Below are positions 18,194-26,855 of a stretch of 36,688 bases of DNA, piece after piece. The position numbers and the translations under genes are program-made. Position 1 is the first letter of the stretch. Every line of letters begins with the position of its first letter. Source of the DNA: Opitutales bacterium (GTDB taxonomy: Bacteria; Verrucomicrobiota; Verrucomicrobiia; Opitutales; Coraliomargaritaceae); NCBI GenBank assembly GCA_030729385.1, contig JANQXM010000013.1, positions 1-36,688 on the forward strand. The letters are read 5' to 3'. The notes under the pieces were generated by a model. The model saw only the letters and a program-made list of their open reading frames with translations. It made no database searches and was not told the DNA's origin.

Positions 18194-18817
18194 CTAATCT
18201 TCGCGATTCAGCAAGGCATCGAGCGCGACGGAAACTGGCACACTGCCTTCGCCGACGGCCGCTTCGTAGTCGTTAATCGCAGTGTGATTTTCGGCCGTAA
18301 AGCGGTCCATCACTGCGTATTGTAGAAGCGACTTGAACCAGTCTACATTCTGCTCACGTCGGCGCTGATCAAAGACACCGCTGGTCGTGAGCTCATCGCG
18401 AAATTGCTCAATCAATTGCCAAACCGCATCGACGCCTTCGGAGTTGAGGGCGGAACAGGTCATCGCCTGCGGCTTCCAACCGGGCGTGAAAGGATGGAGG
18501 AAATGCAACACCTTGGTGTATTCCATTTTGGCTTGCTCTGCGCGCAGGAGATTTTCGCCATCGGCTTTATTCACCACGATCGCATCTGCCAATTCGATCA
18601 CCCCTTTTTTAATACCCTGCAACTCGTCACCAGCACCCGCGATTTGCAGCAAAAGAAAGAAGTCTGTCATCGTGCGAACGGCGGTTTCGCTTTGACCCAC
18701 GCCGACGGTTTCAACGAGCACCACATCGTAGCCCGCCGCCTCGCAGAGCAACAACGCTTCGCGCGTGCGCGCCGCCACACCGCCCAACGAAACTCCGGAG
18801 GGAGACGGGCGGTGCAA
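18194..18817 (-). pseudogene. meaB: meaB/argK-type GTPase, N-terminal third lost (IS3 scar)
   Basis: MeaB is a G3E-family GTPase that protects and loads adenosylcobalamin-dependent methylmalonyl-CoA mutase. The remaining 207 codons start abruptly at [19 protein letters not shown], a motif that in intact proteins (about 330 residues) lies near residue 125. ETVGVGQSE (G3) and NKAD (G4) are present, but the P-loop (G1) is missing, so the product could not bind GTP normally. Just upstream the sequence switches to IS3 orfB (junction about 18805-18820), and an in-frame stop closes the frame within that IS sequence. The TTG at 18817 is not a credible start. The C-terminal part has no internal stop, suggesting a recent loss. 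Confidence 0.88.
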
Positions 18818-18870
18818 CGTTCCCCAGTGACAAACTGTTCAGCTATCTGACGTTTGTGACCGGGGCTCAT
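18805..18870 (-). pseudogene. IS3-family OrfB, N-terminal stub
   Basis: In the -1 frame relative to orfA the segment reads [15 protein letters not shown]..., typical of an OrfB start, but it is cut after about 22 residues where the sequence becomes meaB. The DDE catalytic domain is absent. Confidence 0.8.
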
Positions 18871-19136
18871 AACTTTTTTTCAAGTGCCTCCTTTAGCAGC
18901 TCTTTGCCGAGCATCTCGTCAGCCAGCATGCGCTTGAGTCGAGCGTTCTCCTTTTGCAGCTCTTTCAACTGCTTGGCTTGATCGACTTCCATCATGCCGA
19001 ACTCACGCTTCCAGCGATGGAAGGTTTGTTCACTGATCTGACGAGCTCGGCAGACATCTTGGATTGTTTTATCACTGCCCTCTGCTTCACGCAGAATGCG
19101 GATCTTTGTTTCGGTGCTGTATCTTTTGCCTTTCAT
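18867..19136 (-). CDS. IS3-family transposase OrfA (HTH protein)
   Basis: An 89-residue DNA-binding subunit: MKGKRYSTETKIRILREAE, a helix-turn-helix (TIQDVCRARQISEQTFHRWKREFG) and a leucine-zipper-like coiled coil (LKELQKENARLKRMLADEMLG). Length and order are standard for OrfA. The gene ends over an A7G run (near 18873-18880), the usual -1 frameshift site that would fuse it to OrfB; since OrfB is lost, the element cannot move by itself. Confidence 0.92.
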   Translation of the reverse strand: MKGKRYSTETKIRILREAEGSDKTIQDVCRARQISEQTFHRWKREFGMMEVDQAKQLKELQKENARLKRMLADEMLGKELLKEALEKKL

Positions 19137-19460
19137 GTTCTGGTCCTTTCTAGGGATCCAGACTAACTTTTCAAGTGGTCCATTTCAGGTAACCTCGACC
19201 AGTATATTCCGTCTCTTCGCACCCAATATAACCACTTCAGGAACTTCGCATTTGTCGGAATCAAAAAGTAACGTTTTCCAGGAAAATCAACTCTTTCTAA
19301 AAGCGTGACAAACCATCGATCCTAGAGTTTAAAGGCAATGGATCGTTGCGCAACGCGTCTAACATGAACCCCAACCCCACAATTTCCACACAAACCAAAT
19401 CCGTCAAATGCGTTGTTCAAGGACGCAGATAACACTGATATGGGAAAGAAATGAATGTTC

Positions 19461-19560
19461 ACAACCGCTACGCTAGAGGGGGGAGTTTTGGGAGAGGAAA
19501 GAAACCCTAACAGTATAGCTCCCAAACCTCGCCCGCAGGGCCCTCTAGCGCAGCGGTTGT
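19461..19560. repeat. Long imperfect palindrome (MITE-like hairpin)
   Basis: Arms of 20 bases at 19461-19480 and 19541-19560 pair with one mismatch. A second nested pair, 19483-19494 with 19519-19530, pairs with one G-T type difference, so nearly the whole 100 bases fold as one hairpin. There is no T-run. The surrounding 19188-19743 (about 550 bases) has no convincing gene; a short GTTGCGCAAC palindrome lies at 19344-19353. Confidence 0.7.
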
Positions 19561-19718
19561 AAAAACAAACCGATCCAAGGAAAGATAAAGCACTTGCCCA
19601 GAGCAGACTCATTGGGCACGCTCGAATCCATATCCAGACGCTCCTGGACAATCCCATCTACGCCTCAAAACATCCGATAACTACTTAAACTTTTAAGCTC
19701 TAAGGCTGGAATGCCAGA

Positions 19719-19732
19719 GCTCCACGTTCGGC
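19719..19732 (+). other. Possible right half of an attC/attI-like recombination site
   Basis: GCTCCACGTTCGGC matches the right end of the clear attC at 20469-20482 (CCTCGACGTTAGGC) at 11 of 14 positions and ends in GTTCGGC, close to the GTTRRRY core. It lies 11 bases before the metallopeptidase start, where a cassette boundary is expected. No convincing left half is seen, so this is a weak call. Confidence 0.3.
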
Positions 19733-19743
19733 TTGAGAAAAAG

Positions 19744-20532
19744 ATGCAAAGAATTCTTACAATAGTGATTACCTCCGGCCTTCTTTCCGGGTTTTGTCAT
19801 CTTAGTGCTACTCCTATTCCGCCAAGCCAACTCGACCGTGAATTAGTGCAGGTTGTGCGGCGAACCGAACAGACGGAAGCGGTCTTGGAACGGGTGCACT
19901 TCGCTTTGTCGAAGATGCCCGAAAGCATCAAAGAGAAATTGCGGCAGCGTCAAATCCATTTTGTGATCACGCCAACCCAGGCCGAAATTGGCAATCAAGA
20001 GGGCGGTTGCGGGTTTTACCCCAAATACCGTCGGATTGTCGTGCCTGAAACGATCCGAGGAAAGCCCATACAACTTGCGCGGCTGCCTATCATCACACTT
20101 CACGAGGCCGGGCATGCCTATGACTCGATCGTCAAAGGCTCCCAGAATCCCGTTTTCCAGGCTGCCTATCTTAGCGAAGCAGGCCAGATTCCAAAGGAGA
20201 TGCGTCAAACCTTCAAACACTTCCTGCAGGAAGGCAACAAGGGTCCGGTGGAGTGTTTCGCTTCGCTTTTCGCCCGAAAATATTGGCGAGATCCCGATGC
20301 ATTGCTTGACGCCCTTGAAAAGCACTTCCCTCAGAGCTATCGGTTTGTTCAGGAACTGGAATCGACACCGGGAAATGCTGGTCAGTTAACCGCTCCCGAA
20401 GCATACGAATCAGATAGTGTGAAAGCCGAACAAGTCGGTGGAGGCAACAGGAATTCGCCGGTGCCTCACCTCGACGTTAGGCATACGAAAGTTGACAAAG
20501 TGCTACATTTTGCTACACAGCATTATAAATGA
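19744..20532 (+). CDS. Secreted HExxH zinc metallopeptidase (ATLF/M34-like), C-terminally extended
   Basis: Predicted exported protease. The ATG at 19744 gives a signal peptide (MQRILTIVITSGLLSGFCHLSA); the ATG at 19711 would place extra charged residues before it. The active-site helix LHEAGHAYD has the HExxH zinc motif (residues 120-124), and PVECFASLFARKYW about 46 residues later offers glutamate 170 as third ligand, an arrangement like anthrax-lethal-factor/Pro-Pro endopeptidase-type peptidases. The family label is an inference. From residue 229 on (EQVGGGNRNSP...) the frame reads through an integron attC-like site; the ancestral stop was probably TAA at 20428-20430, now GAA. The natural protein would then be 228 residues; the tail of 34 is probably foreign sequence. 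Confidence 0.75.
   Translation: MQRILTIVITSGLLSGFCHLSATPIPPSQLDRELVQVVRRTEQTEAVLERVHFALSKMPESIKEKLRQRQIHFVITPTQAEIGNQEGGCGFYPKYRRIVVPETIRGKPIQLARLPIITLHEAGHAYDSIVKGSQNPVFQAAYLSEAGQIPKEMRQTFKHFLQEGNKGPVECFASLFARKYWRDPDALLDALEKHFPQSYRFVQELESTPGNAGQLTAPEAYESDSVKAEQVGGGNRNSPVPHLDVRHTKVDKVLHFATQHYK
20425..20482 (+). other. Integron attC-like site 1 (58 bp)
   Basis: R'' GCCGAAC (20425-20431) and R' GTTAGGC (20476-20482) are complementary except for one base. Between them the L'' side (GTCGGTGGAGGC) pairs with the L' side (GCCTCACCTCGAC) with single unpaired bases, as expected for the extrahelical bases of attC hairpins, around a loop containing GAATTC. Length, core sites and position behind a gene all fit a classical 59-base element. 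Confidence 0.78.
20492..20517 (+). promoter_or_regulatory. Toxin-antitoxin control region: TTGACA and GCTACA direct repeat
   Basis: TTGACA (20492-20497) is a perfect -35 hexamer, followed by two GCTACA units spaced ten bases apart (20502-20507, 20512-20517) just before the antitoxin start. The helical-turn spacing suggests an operator for autoregulation by the antitoxin. No clean -10 box is visible. Confidence 0.45.
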
Positions 20533-20747
20533 GCACTGTTATAAGAATTTCTGATCATCTTGCCAAAGAAGCCAAAACCAGATCAAAAGTGGAGCATCGA
20601 TCAATGACTTCACAATTGGAGTATTGGGCGACTATAGGCAAGGCAGCCGAGGAAAACCCCGACCTACCCTTTAGTTTCATCAAGGAAACACTTCTAGCCA
20701 TGGCAGAAATGAAGGAGAATGAAAAAGAGGAATACACCTTTGGATAA
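20529..20747 (+). CDS. ParD-like antitoxin
   Basis: A 72-residue protein: MSTVIRISDHLAKEAKTRSKVEHRSMTSQLEYWATIGKAAEENPDLP..., which matches the ParD-like antitoxins (ribbon-helix-helix type N-terminus; conserved SxxxQLEYWAxIGKxAEENPDLP). The acidic C-terminus (MKENEKEEYTFG) would wrap the toxin. It overlaps the toxin gene by 29 bases and lies directly behind attC-like site 1, so the pair forms one cassette. The region is visibly more AT-rich than the flanking chromosome. Confidence 0.85.
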   Translation: MSTVIRISDHLAKEAKTRSKVEHRSMTSQLEYWATIGKAAEENPDLPFSFIKETLLAMAEMKENEKEEYTFG

Positions 20748-21027
20748 ACGGAAGATCTACATCTCAGCTGCTTTTGGGCGGAAAGTTAAAAAATTACAAA
20801 AACAGGAAAAGAAGGAATTAGATAATGCTGTTCTGTATATACTAAATGATCCAAGCATCGGCGAAGATAAGGTGGGCGATTTATCTGGAGTATCAGTTCA
20901 TAAATTCAAGATGAACAAACATCTGACTCTGCTCTCTTACACTTACGATTCGGCTGATATAAACCTGCTCACCTTTGGAAGCCATGAAAACTTCTACAGG
21001 GAATTAAAGAAATACAAAAAAGCCTAA
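20719..21027 (+). CDS. RelE/ParE-superfamily toxin
   Basis: The 102-residue basic protein (KIYISAAFGRKVKKLQKQEKKELDNAV, KVGDLSGVSVHKFKMNKHLTLLSYTYD, INLLTFGSHENFYRELKKYKKA) has the RelE/ParE fold layout: two N-terminal helices and a beta sheet ending in the FGSHENFYRDLK-like block. It would act on translation (RelE-like) or gyrase (ParE-like); which one cannot be read. The ATG at 20719 overlaps the antitoxin; an in-frame TTG at 20740 gives a more typical short N-terminus. The stop codon TAA (21025-21027) lies inside GCCTAAT, the R'' core of the next attC-like site, a common cassette arrangement. Confidence 0.85.
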   Translation: MKKRNTPLDKRKIYISAAFGRKVKKLQKQEKKELDNAVLYILNDPSIGEDKVGDLSGVSVHKFKMNKHLTLLSYTYDSADINLLTFGSHENFYRELKKYKKA

Positions 21028-21081
21028 TAAGTCGTGGTATGACAATTCCCTTCGTCCCCCACCCCATGCTTACCCTTGACA
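21022..21081 (+). other. Integron attC-like site 2, degenerate
   Basis: GCCTAAT (R''-like, 21022-21028) is followed by AAGTCGTGG, close to the AAGTCGGTGG of sites 1 and 3; the far end has CTTGACA (21075-21081) in place of GTTRRRY. Only part of the inner stem pairs. Position between two cassette-like genes supports the call. Confidence 0.45.
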
Positions 21082-21091
21082 CTATTATAAA

Positions 21092-21727
21092 ATGAAAATC
21101 TTCCAATTCATAGCGGTATTTATTCTCGGGGTGGGTGCAGGATACCTTGCTTACGATTCGATGATCGGAAGCCCTAAAGCGAACGATCTCAATCGCAATC
21201 TTGTGTGGGGAGAAAACTATTATGACCCATCCGACGAAGCGGTAGATGCATTGAAGCTCCTCGACTTACCGGGTCTGGAAAAGCTCTTCGGAGCAGCTTT
21301 CGATAAGAGCACTCCGATGAACATCAACGAGCACACCTCCCTCATGTGCTGTCCGGTGCAATTTCGCGACCATGTCTATCTGCTAACAGCTCCGCTTGGG
21401 GTAGGATCGTTCGGAAATACGGTTTTTGGCTATGACTTCTATATTCGTGACGCCAGAAAACCAAGCCATGATACCGATATAAGCTTCACGGTTGTCTTCA
21501 ATGCACAAAGACAAATACGAAGTGTTGCGTTTCGAGATGGAATCTTTGGCTCGACGCGCCAGGTAAACGTTAATGCCGGGGCGCCAGCTACCGAATTAGC
21601 AAGCGCCACGCGCCGGGAAATGAGACGCGCGATGCGTGGCGACGGAAACAGCGATGACTATTGGAACTACATGCCCAATTTGATGGAGAAGCTAGTTGTT
21701 GCCATCGACAGCCACATCATCCGGTAA
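21092..21727 (+). CDS. Membrane-anchored protein of unknown function
   Basis: I do not recognise this 211-residue protein. It begins with one membrane helix or uncleaved signal (FQFIAVFILGVGAGYLAYDSM), so the rest is probably periplasmic. The soluble part has DEAVDALKLLDLPGLEKLFGAAFD, a CC pair (SLMCCPVQFRDHVYLL) and a beta-rich stretch (GYDFYIRDARKPSHDTDISFTVVFN). The start sits 11 bases after attC-like site 2 and the stop seven bases before site 3, so it fits as a single-gene cassette. Confidence 0.65.
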   Translation: MKIFQFIAVFILGVGAGYLAYDSMIGSPKANDLNRNLVWGENYYDPSDEAVDALKLLDLPGLEKLFGAAFDKSTPMNINEHTSLMCCPVQFRDHVYLLTAPLGVGSFGNTVFGYDFYIRDARKPSHDTDISFTVVFNAQRQIRSVAFRDGIFGSTRQVNVNAGAPATELASATRREMRRAMRGDGNSDDYWNYMPNLMEKLVVAIDSHIIR

Positions 21728-21733
21728 TCGAAT

Positions 21734-21782
21734 GCATAATAAGTCGGTGGAGACCAATCCCCAGCTCGCAGTGACGTTGACT
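21734..21782 (+). other. Integron attC-like site 3, degenerate
   Basis: GCATAAT (R''-like, 21734-21740) is followed by AAGTCGGTGGAG, identical over 12 bases to site 1 at the same offset; the far end is GACGTTGACT, resembling GACGTTAGGC of site 1. It lies directly behind the preceding gene. Confidence 0.5.
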
Positions 21783-21859
21783 CGCAACGATAGATCAACA
21801 ACTATCATTCCAAGCCATCTGTCGGAGATGACTCACCTCAATCGCCCCAAAACCATAGA

Positions 21860-22321
21860 ATGAAATCCTCTGCTATCGCATGCTGCTTCGTCCTATTGCT
21901 TTCAGTTGGTTGCGAACCTCCTGCTCCCTCAAAAAATCAAGTCATCATAGATGACCCGCTCATAAGTAGCACAGGTGATGTAATCCAATACCTCGAAGCC
22001 GCGACACTACGAGGTGCAGTCGAAGTGATTATCAACGGCCACAAATGGTGCTTTAATCATTTTGGTCTATATTTACCTGAAAAGCAGGAAATCATTAGCG
22101 CTTTCGAGATAACTCATGAAACTACAAATGATGAAATAATTCAATGGATTCGAGAAAACGACGCCCATTGGATCAATAATCAACCAGACCCACATTCATC
22201 ACATGAGCTCTTTTGGTTGATTATCGACGAGCTTGAAGATCTGAATATTCCATACGGAGTCACTACGATAGACCATCAATACGAATTCCTTGCACGCCTG
22301 GAAGCAGTGCGGAGGAAATAG
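21860..22321 (+). CDS. Predicted lipoprotein of unknown function
   Basis: A 153-residue precursor with a lipobox (FVLLLSVGC). The mature part (IQYLEAATLRGAVEVIINGHKWCFNHFGLYLPEKQEII, then two acidic helices) is not recognised. Base composition is AT-rich like the neighbours. No attC-like sequence follows it, so it may be the last cassette or the first resident gene. Confidence 0.65.
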   Translation: MKSSAIACCFVLLLSVGCEPPAPSKNQVIIDDPLISSTGDVIQYLEAATLRGAVEVIINGHKWCFNHFGLYLPEKQEIISAFEITHETTNDEIIQWIRENDAHWINNQPDPHSSHELFWLIIDELEDLNIPYGVTTIDHQYEFLARLEAVRRK

Positions 22322-22355
22322 CTCCGCCTCTACAGTATACCCAAAGCACAACACC

Positions 22356-22586
22356 ATGGTCACCCTCCAATACATCACGATTCTCTTCATTATCGGAACG
22401 ATCATACTCGGTATGATCGATTGCTGGAGAAACCCAAACATCACTACTGTCCCAAAAGTCATCTATACGATCGTCTTATTATTCCCCATCGTCGGCATCG
22501 CCATCTACTTCAGAGACAAATCGAAATTCAACCAGAATTCAGCCCACCTGACCCGAGGACGGCAGCGAAATCCTTGGGAATTGTAA
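22356..22586 (+). CDS. Small PLDc_N-like two-helix membrane protein
   Basis: The ATG at 22356 gives 76 residues: two membrane helices (YITILFIIGTIILGMI and VIYTIVLLFPIVGIAIYF) separated by DCWRNPNITTVPK, ending FRDKSKFN. The second helix with PIVGIAIYF resembles the phospholipase D nuclease N-terminal (PLDc_N) domain found in short stand-alone proteins. Role unknown. Nothing further is seen in 22587-22846 except low-complexity sequence. Confidence 0.6.
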   Translation: MVTLQYITILFIIGTIILGMIDCWRNPNITTVPKVIYTIVLLFPIVGIAIYFRDKSKFNQNSAHLTRGRQRNPWEL

Positions 22587-22846
22587 GACTAAAAAAAGGA
22601 GTCAGAATAAAGAAGTCAGTAGTCAGAAGCTTATGATGAGTTACTTACAAATCTGCACGGGCTTGCCCATTTAGCGAATAATCGAAATCCTGTAAGTCTT
22701 CCTCGATCATTATCTAACTCCCAAAGACTCCCTACTAACTGCTAAACCTAGAATAAATCGAATCACCAAAACGATCCGGCAGTCTCCCCCATGAATGGAA
22801 CCGTCATGCATCCACTAGGTCGGACTTACTTTCACCCCCTCTCATT

Positions 22847-23482
22847 ATGAAACAAAATCGACGGACCTTTATAAAATCGGGAGTCCTTAGCGGACTTGCC
22901 GCTAGCACCGCAGCACTGCACGCGGCAGACCTCCAACCGACCCCCACTGAAATCAAAGGGCCGTTCTATCCGATCCAAGCGCAGAAAGACAAAGACTTTG
23001 ACCTCACTCAGATCGAAGGCATGTCAGGGCTCGCAGCTGGAAAACATATTTTCATTGAAGGCGTCGTGGTCGACACCGATTCAAACCCGATCGAAGACGT
23101 CACCGTCGATCTCTGGCAGGCGAACGCAGCCGGACGCTACCGTCACCCACACGACCCCAACACGGCACCGCTCGATCCTAATTTTCAAGGATGGGCCATC
23201 GTCCCCAGTGGCGTGAAAGGCGAGTTCCGCTTTAAAACTGTTTTTCCTGGCACCTACCCCGCTGCTGAAGGTTGGACACGCCCACCACACATTCATTTCA
23301 AGGTCTCAAAGCGAGGCTACGTTGAGCTTGTCACCCAAATGTATTTCCCGGGGCACCCTCTCAATGAGAAAGACCTGCTGCTACAGAGAAAAACAGCAGC
23401 CGAGCAACCAACAATGATTGCCACCCAAAGCAGGGAAGACCCCGAAACCTACCAATTTCGGATTGTTCTGCAAAAGGCATAG
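22847..23482 (+). CDS. Intradiol ring-cleavage dioxygenase, Tat-exported
   Basis: Member of the protocatechuate 3,4-dioxygenase / catechol 1,2-dioxygenase superfamily. The 211-residue precursor begins with a twin-arginine signal (NRRTFIKSGVLSG, cleavage near HAA). The catalytic domain shows IEGVVVDTDSNPIEDVTVDLWQANAAGRYRHP (first iron tyrosine) and GTYPAAEGWTRPPHIHFKV, which supplies the second tyrosine and the two histidines of the non-haem Fe(III) site. Exported family members are known but their substrates are mostly untested, so a role in aromatic degradation is inferred. It is monocistronic here. Confidence 0.86.
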   Translation: MKQNRRTFIKSGVLSGLAASTAALHAADLQPTPTEIKGPFYPIQAQKDKDFDLTQIEGMSGLAAGKHIFIEGVVVDTDSNPIEDVTVDLWQANAAGRYRHPHDPNTAPLDPNFQGWAIVPSGVKGEFRFKTVFPGTYPAAEGWTRPPHIHFKVSKRGYVELVTQMYFPGHPLNEKDLLLQRKTAAEQPTMIATQSREDPETYQFRIVLQKA

Positions 23483-23572
23483 CTAATCGCGAGACTCGGA
23501 CCCCGCTGAACTCAGCTAAACTCGCACACTTTCGATTTGCCCACTGCCCCTTCCTGCGTCAGCCATAGTGCG

Positions 23573-25549
<1,977 letters not shown>

Positions 25550-25617
25550 GGTAGGGACGCCTGCCCTCAGGCGTCCACCACGGCGCTCTCGGACGTCTGA
25601 GGGCAGACGTCCCTACC
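25550..25617. repeat. REP-like inverted pair (BIME-like) with GTAG / CTAC ends
   Basis: GTAG (25551-25554) then hairpin GGACGCC-loop-GGCGTCC (25555-25576); after 14 bases the mirror unit GGACGTC-loop-GACGTCC (25591-25612) then CTAC (25613-25616). The two units are complementary over 27 bases with two differences, and each difference is compensated inside its own hairpin. No T-run follows, so it is not a simple terminator. Confidence 0.75.
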
Positions 25618-25656
25618 TCTCCTCTCTCTTCTCTCCTATCTCTTATCTCTCAACCT

Positions 25657-25941
25657 ATGTTTCCCGAAAAAAAGAAAAAGAAAGTCGACTACGAAGCGCT
25701 GAACTCATCGCTCATGCACATCCCACGAATGGATGTCGCCGCGGTCCGTAACTTAATCGACGTAGGGATCCGGGAAATCTACGAACTTCAGGGCCGTGAT
25801 CCCAATGTCCTGATGGAAGAAGCACGGCAAAAAAATGACGAAATACCAGAGGACCGGATTCGCTATTTTCGGATGGCGGTTTACTTTGCAGAAAGCGACG
25901 AGCCAGAAACTGCACGCATGCATCCGGACGCTTGGAACTAA
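25657..25941 (+). CDS. Cdd1-like helix-hairpin-helix protein
   Basis: The 94-residue protein reads LMHIPRMDVAAVRNLIDVGIREIYELQGRDPNVLMEEARQ..., which follows the Cdd1 (pathogenicity locus) family pattern: a helix-hairpin-helix-like IPxxDxxxxRxLIDxGIRxxxELxGRDP, then RYFRMAVYFAES and a proline/tryptophan-containing end. The role is unknown; nucleic acid binding is inferred from the HhH motif. It lies behind a pyrimidine-rich leader (25618-25655) and ahead of the LON-domain gene. Confidence 0.8.
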   Translation: MFPEKKKKKVDYEALNSSLMHIPRMDVAAVRNLIDVGIREIYELQGRDPNVLMEEARQKNDEIPEDRIRYFRMAVYFAESDEPETARMHPDAWN

Positions 25942-25968
25942 TTCCACGAACACCACTCCTATCTCATC

Positions 25969-26652
25969 ATGGACATCCAGGAAATCGAGATCCCGCGCGA
26001 AGTGCCGATCATGACTTTGGGGAACACCGTGCTGTTCCCACAAGCGATGATGCCCCTGTATATTTTCGAGCCACGCTATCGGGAAATGCTGAGCAAAGTG
26101 CTGGCTGAAGATCGTATTTTCGCCATCGCCGCACTCGACGAAGCAGAGGAATACGCTGAAGTGCTAGAAACACCTCACAAAGTCGCCAGCGTCGGACTGG
26201 TGCGCGCCTGCAAACAAAATCCAGACGGCACCTCGAACCTCATTCTGCAAGGACTCGCCCGTATTGAAATGGATGAGATCGTGAGCGAAGAGCCCTATCG
26301 CACCGCCCGCATCCACCAACTCATCAGTGAGCCCGGCGGTTCAAAACAAGCCGTCGATTCTATCCACACAGGGATACTCAACCTCTTAAAGATACAACGT
26401 CGCTTAGGCGCAGATCTCCCGATCGAGGTGATCCGTTTCTTAGACAATATCAAAGACCCTGAGAACATGCTCGATCTCGCGATCTACACCCTCTGCACCT
26501 CTAGCAAGTTGAAGCAAACACTCCTGGAAACCCGCGGCATCGTCCCGCGCTACGATCGTTTCCGTCAGTTTCTTTTTGCCGAGATCGAACAACTCAAACT
26601 CGATCAAAAATTAAAAGGTGGTCTCGACCCCGACGACATCGGCAGTAACTAA
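25969..26652 (+). CDS. LON peptidase substrate-binding domain protein
   Basis: The 227-residue protein consists only of the N-terminal LON domain: VPIMTLGNTVLFPQAMMPLYIFEPRYREML, FAIAALDE, VGLVRACKQNPDGTSNLILQGLARIEM, followed by a helical half. There is no AAA+ or protease domain. Stand-alone LON-domain proteins are widespread; a role in substrate recognition is inferred and no partner is shown here. It follows the Cdd1-like gene by 27 bases and probably shares its transcript. Confidence 0.88.
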   Translation: MDIQEIEIPREVPIMTLGNTVLFPQAMMPLYIFEPRYREMLSKVLAEDRIFAIAALDEAEEYAEVLETPHKVASVGLVRACKQNPDGTSNLILQGLARIEMDEIVSEEPYRTARIHQLISEPGGSKQAVDSIHTGILNLLKIQRRLGADLPIEVIRFLDNIKDPENMLDLAIYTLCTSSKLKQTLLETRGIVPRYDRFRQFLFAEIEQLKLDQKLKGGLDPDDIGSN

Positions 26653-26660
26653 AAACATTC

Positions 26661-26838
26661 AACCGTTAATGAACGTGAATATACGTTAATCTAAATACGG
26701 ATTAAGTTTAAGTAACTCGCATTTATACTCTCAATCAACGCGTTCTCCGCGCGCTCTCTTGACCTGAGCTAAGTCAAAGGTGCAGTTAATCATCACATCG
26801 TCCCATATTCACGTCCATTAACGTGCATTAGCGGTTCA
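26661..26838. repeat. Long-range inverted repeat between convergent genes
   Basis: The left arm 26661-26682 (AACCGTTAATGAACGTGAATAT) reappears in inverted orientation at 26804-26836, where a ten-base insertion separates the AACCG from the rest. The arms enclose about 120 AT-rich bases. The region 26653-26855 separates convergent LON-domain and priA genes; no T-rich terminator is obvious. Confidence 0.6.
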
Positions 26839-26855
26839 AAAATTCCCCAGACAGA

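Larger units (their letters stand above)
18805..19187 (-). mobile_element. IS3-family element remnant (left end, orfA and first codons of orfB)
   Basis: On the minus strand the remnant runs from a TG-starting end at about 19187 (TGAAATGGACCACTTG...) through a 50-base leader, complete orfA and about 22 codons of orfB, then stops at the meaB junction. The right end and most of orfB are gone. The likely history is insertion followed by a deletion that removed the IS tail together with the 5' part of meaB. Confidence 0.85.

Noticed and set aside
19188-19330. About 50-codon minus-strand frame (RWFVTLLERVDFPGKRYFLIP...) just outside the IS3 end
   Set aside because: Residue usage looks protein-like and it may be a remnant of the gene hit by the IS, but it matches no family I know and is not MeaB; too short to call.
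19322-19657. 111-codon minus-strand open frame in the gene-free stretch
   Set aside because: It runs through the long palindrome, has no recognisable domain and no plausible start signal.
22321-22360. A fourth attC-like site behind the small lipoprotein gene
   Set aside because: No R''/R' core or AAGTCGGTGG-like stem is present there or after 22586.
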